Assembly: GCA_024362935.1 (NCBI GenBank)
Contig: JANCRA010000001.1
Span: 51,619,501 to 51,683,500, forward strand
Length of the DNA: 64,000 nucleotides
Reading direction: 5' to 3'
Source: Setophaga petechia
Taxonomy: Eukaryota > Chordata > Aves > Passeriformes > Parulidae
Position numbers and translations under genes: made by a program. Positions within the stretch are counted from its first letter, which is position 1, and each line of letters opens with the position of its first letter. Positions 63,773 to 64,000 of the stretch are shown piece after piece. Below the pieces are notes generated by a model. That model did no database searches, had not been told where the DNA came from, and saw only the letters and a program-made list of their open reading frames with translations.

Positions 63773-64000
63773 AAGGAAAACAAGCTCACTAGAACAGCTG
63801 TTGGAAATTAGCACCATGGCAAGTTCACAGTGGAAAGTGCAGGTCAGTAATGCAAATTCAACCTGACAAGGGAATCAACAAATGATCCAGGGAAAGGTAT
63901 TTTTTCAGCTACAAGAAGAAATGCAATGCATTGTTTGGAGCATTGGTAGCACAGCTATTTTGGTGGTTAATGAGACAGATGAAGTGTGGTGAAGCTTTTG

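Larger units (their letters stand above)
44021..64000. other. non-coding unique sequence, no confirmed gene
   Basis: After the LTR-like trace the DNA is unique, with the small tandem repeats, the A+C tract at 49073-49236 and CNE-like stretches at 46280-46620, 56480-56860 and 59890-60110. Open frames up to 152 codons (minus 61560-62018) have no domain that I recognise. A 69-nt open segment with good splice signals at 51644-51712 is described as a finding only. Confidence 0.65.

Noticed and set aside
1..64000. Bacterial or phage features (operons, CRISPR, IS elements, riboswitches)
   Set aside because: Frames are short and stop-rich, there are no regularly spaced repeats, and the CR1 copy shows that the DNA is vertebrate.

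Overview
The window looks like non-coding nuclear DNA from a bird. By eye it is AT-rich (roughly 60 %) and depleted of CpG. It has short A/T runs throughout, stop codons in every frame, and no open frame longer than about 150 codons. The best marker is a 3' fragment of a CR1 LINE (about 24021-24305, antisense), whose text follows the avian CR1 tail closely. A weaker trace of an avian ERVL-type LTR (about 43896-44020) and two MIR-like ancient SINE remnants (about 10411-10510 and 23574-23660) fit the same picture. Repeat density is very low, as in bird genomes and unlike mammals. Species and locus cannot be named from the sequence.

Layout. Positions 1-10410 are unique sequence with one 31-bp tandem duplication and a CA-rich stretch. 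Positions 10411-24305 hold both MIR-like remnants, the CR1 fragment, a pyrimidine-rich block and a purine-rich block about 1 kb apart with a poly-T/poly-A pair between them, a G-rich purine tract, a perfect 23-bp tandem duplication, and a stretch that resembles a conserved non-coding element (21960-22460). Positions 24306-43895 are mostly unique sequence with several A+C-only tracts that all lie on the + strand, a perfect 17-bp hairpin followed by a 15-bp tandem repeat (29330-29397), and a second CNE-like stretch (31560-31900). Positions 43896-64000 begin with the LTR trace, then unique sequence with short tandem duplications, the longest A+C tract (49073-49236) and further CNE-like stretches.

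No protein-coding gene, tRNA, rRNA, CpG island, CRISPR array or operon could be supported. Two candidate spliced exons are reported only as low-probability findings. One is a minus-strand frame at 30239-30435 that weakly resembles the N-terminal part of a trypsin-like protease domain with its key residues lost. The other is a 69-nt open segment at 51644-51712 between good splice signals. The most likely reading is a gene desert or very long intron that carries scattered candidate regulatory elements. I did not find a convincing new biological system here.
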